NCBI GenBank assembly: GCA_965227535.1
Contig: OZ245761.1
Coordinates: forward strand, 2,294,001-2,358,000
Origin: SZUA-430 sp965227535
Lineage (GTDB): Bacteria; Pseudomonadota; Alphaproteobacteria; Micropepsales; Micropepsaceae
Reading direction: 5' to 3'
DNA length: 64,000 nucleotides
A model generated the notes under the pieces. The model was not told the origin of the DNA, ran no database searches, and saw only the letters and a list, made by a program, of their open reading frames with translations. How positions within the stretch are numbered: position 1 is the stretch's first letter; each line of letters opens with the position of its first letter. Made by a program: the position numbers and the translations under genes. This document shows, piece after piece, positions 62,701 to 64,000 of the stretch.

Positions 62701-64000
62701 CCTTCGCCAGGTCTTCGAGTGCGACGTAACTCGCCTGAATCAACCCCAGTTCTTCAAGGTTGGGGTTCGTAAATCGCCAACCGCGGCGCTGATCCGCCCA
62801 AACCCTGTGCGATAGAACGCGCGACAAGGTCTTCTCGGCGTCGATTTGGCCAACCCCTTTGACATCGGGATCAAGCATCCATTCGCGACGGTTCTTGACC
62901 TTCGATGCAACGAACCCAAGCGCCGCTTGCACTTTGCGGCCAAATTCGTCATCGGCCAGCCCTTCAAGTGCGGCCGATCGAACTGCAGTCAGAATTGCGG
63001 CGCGTAGCAACGTGATGAAAATGAAGTCGTTGAAGTGCCCTGCTTGCAGAGCGGCGTCTTGACGATTGTCGGTGAAGCCGAGCAGCTTACGCTTATCGGG
63101 CCTGATGCGCTCGCCCTGACGGTTCATCCACCTTAGCGCAGTCGTAACCAGCAACGTTGTCGTCGAACTACGGCCTTCCGCAGACAAGCCTGCAAGTTTG
63201 TTGATTTCGCGCGCTTGGCCCGGGGGCTGGTGACGGCAAGCTGGACAGAATTTGAATTTGCCGGGTGAGAACCAAGCGGACTTGCCGGTGCTTCCGATGG
63301 CACCAGACTGCTCAACAAACACATGTCTCGGCGCGAGCTTGCGACGGTCGGCGCGCAAGCGAATGCCGCTTGGAGCTTGTTCTTGCCAGTCGTCTGGAAA
63401 CGATTCCGGCGAGCCATCGAATTCGTATTCCGCATCGCCGACAGGCTCCGGCATAAGATAGCCGGCCTCATCTTCCGAGTCCGCGTCATCGGTGGGCGTG
63501 TCATCTATGGAACGTGGCAATGCCTGCCGTGTGCCATCAGTATGACTAAGCACGACGGGGTGGTGCTCCTGACCGCACGAACGACAAAAAAACGTTGGGT
63601 AGAGCCGCGCTTCTGGTGCATGCGGATCGAAACGTTGACCGTCGAGCGTCACGCGCCGCTTCCCGGGTTCGCCCAGCGTCGCGTACACAAAGCCAGCGCC
63701 CGAAATAAACTGGTGGAGTTTGAACGCCAAGAATGCGCGATCGCCGGCACCGCCACGTTCTGTCTCGGGCTGGCTCATAAGGTTGAGCATGGTGCGCAAT
63801 TGGTGTTCGCACCTTTCTTGCGACCGTCCGGATTGGGCGGCTAGCCGCGTCGCCGCAGCGCTGATGGTGATAGGAGCGCGTCGCGTGAGTCTTTGTGCAT
63901 CATCTAGGCCGATCTCAAGTTCGATCCAAACGGCGAGAGGATGCTGCCGAAGCGATTTATCATCGAGCTTGGTCGGCAGTTCTTCGTCTATGACCTTACC
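59777..64000 (-). CDS. giant DEAD/H helicase with DUF1998/MZB C-terminus, partial
   Basis: The frame is open to the right edge, so the N-terminal motor domain lies outside; 1407 residues are visible. Within them are LGFTDNRQDAALQAGHFNDF, the helicase C-terminal motifs FCSPTMELGVD and YAQRSGRAGR, zinc-type cysteine pairs (CRSCG, CPAC, CDQCG, CQAC), and the MZB/DUF1998 end FEATEGGAGAL plus CVKGCYRCLLSYYNQMDHELIDR. This architecture is shared by MrfA/YprA repair helicases, Druantia DruE and helicase subunits of DISARM. It heads the six-gene operon. Confidence 0.8.
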   Translation of the reverse strand, partial: GKVIDEELPTKLDDKSLRQHPLAVWIELEIGLDDAQRLTRRAPITISAAATRLAAQSGRSQERCEHQLRTMLNLMSQPETERGGAGDRAFLAFKLHQFISGAGFVYATLGEPGKRRVTLDGQRFDPHAPEARLYPTFFCRSCGQEHHPVVLSHTDGTRQALPRSIDDTPTDDADSEDEAGYLMPEPVGDAEYEFDGSPESFPDDWQEQAPSGIRLRADRRKLAPRHVFVEQSGAIGSTGKSAWFSPGKFKFCPACRHQPPGQAREINKLAGLSAEGRSSTTTLLVTTALRWMNRQGERIRPDKRKLLGFTDNRQDAALQAGHFNDFIFITLLRAAILTAVRSAALEGLADDEFGRKVQAALGFVASKVKNRREWMLDPDVKGVGQIDAEKTLSRVLSHRVWADQRRGWRFTNPNLEELGLIQASYVALEDLAKDKDAFSSAPRVLAELDPAKRLRLLKELLDAMRRGLAVTTDALDASLTESVGNASRQYLREPWSIPQQEEPRSAASFMIDAPRPAQIGMRGEPLVVRGSPSSAIGRLIGKAENWGRKLKAAECREVVAALLSAAESYQIVRRINTVFDVEGWQLVASAVRILPGDAAPDRRTKNPFFIDLYETLSGALATGTDLLFGHEGREHTAQVDQERREWRENRFRWGEDDQKKLAQDKEKLRQVGEPDVFLPVLFCSPTMELGVDISALNAVYLRNVPPTPANYAQRSGRAGRSGQAALVVTYCAAQSPHDQYYFARPEAMVRGIVRPPSLDLANRDLVEAHLHAVWLAESGQELQADIPHVLDITQSGLPVGKAIAEVLSDPSLTGRSKVAMRRLLQSIDNELTAEAAPWAGDRDAFAEGVAAGACAAFSNAFGRWRQLYLGAREQLLDANRKSEIHGLGAKERRDAKRDQAQANEQLALLEKGRASGGSDFYTYRYLATEGFLPGYNFPRLPLYAYVPSVGPGIGNAAYLQRARFLAIAEFGPGSLIYHEGRAYRVHKAKLPAGLRSGDHGRLTTTSLWVCDQCGASHPTEVERCQACSASIAEVDAINNILRIDNVETRPADRITANDEDRQRQGFDLQTVFAWPQRENETYPRSAVARDDDGSIMLIDYAPGTLISRVNKGLRRRKDKTVLGFGIDPSTGRWTSKPIEGPDTDDGPEEPVKQRVVPIVQDNKNAALFRLAASETQSETVLTTLQHALTRGIEFVFQLEEGEVLTEPTPSRDNRKAILAFEATEGGAGALGRLVSDNASIGRVARAALELMHFENVEVAIAASDASKLTDTPNSECVKGCYRCLLSYYNQMDHELIDRTDEDVRRTLIRLARCEVVPSAGRARSDAGGWVDVIAGWGFPLPDATPMIVGAVTFPLVWRSHLAVAHAGSVDDATRQDLEARGYSIVILTEPPPAEPPQTLSTLFGADR

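Overview
The window is a 64 kb piece of a GC-rich alphaproteobacterial chromosome. Support for this comes from gene order (ilvB-miaA-serB, the flgF-flgG-flgA-flgH cluster divergent from fliL-fliM, nadABC), from class-typical genes (usg, a DUF6468-type flagellar protein, a MotE-like protein, a dihydroorotase with the alphaproteobacterial DSQVHF motif), and from candidate CtrA boxes (TTAA-N7-TTAA) and a sigma-54 promoter at the flagellar genes. Together these suggest a motile, Caulobacterales-like heterotroph. The genus cannot be read from the sequence.

Region by region. 1-5.3 kb: ilvB (cut by the window edge) behind a transcription-attenuation leader, miaA, divergent serB, a membrane-protein gene that sits between serB and a repeated copy of the serB 3' end, and a DnaK-family chaperone. 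5.3-14.6 kb: housekeeping and metabolism (SPFH protein, nitronate monooxygenase, VOC-GNAT fusion, LysE exporter, AcuI-like reductase, usg, dihydroorotase-like protein, ygfZ, tag, DsbA-type isomerase). 14.6-16.9 kb: preQ1 operon queC-queE-queD-queF, with a large palindromic repeat between queE and queD. 17-22 kb: FabH-like synthase, AraC regulator divergent from alkane hydroxylase alkB, and a universal stress protein operon. 22.2-29 kb: HD hydrolase, protein tyrosine phosphatase and an NrtR/NadQ-like regulator, followed by nadABC, whose promoter carries two palindromes that are good candidates for that regulator's sites. 29-40 kb: serine hydrolase and the flagellar block (TPR protein, MotE-like, DUF6468, fliM, fliL on minus; flgF, flgG, flgA, flgH on plus). 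40-47 kb: a block with FNR/FixK-type boxes holding a DJ-1/PfpI protein, a PAS-only protein, a diiron ferritin-like protein, a [2Fe-2S] ferredoxin, OmpW, a Rieske oxygenase and a glutathione transferase. 47-49.5 kb: secreted and hypothetical genes, with a decayed partial duplicate.

49.5-64 kb is a defence island on the minus strand, read as one compact six-gene operon and running off the right edge. In order of transcription it holds a giant DEAD/H helicase with a DUF1998/MZB C-terminus, an SNF2 helicase (DrmD-like), an Eco57I/PglX-type N6-adenine methyltransferase (DrmMI-like), a GmrSD-type DUF262-DUF1524 nuclease, an HNH endonuclease, and a CBS-domain protein ending in a HEPN-type RNxxxH motif. 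The first three resemble class 1 DISARM or related helicase-methylase systems. Joining them in one operon with a modification-dependent nuclease, a second nuclease and a CBS-HEPN protein is the most unusual arrangement in the window.

Limits: family assignments come from motifs and remembered family architecture, not from searches. All regulatory sites are predictions from sequence pattern.
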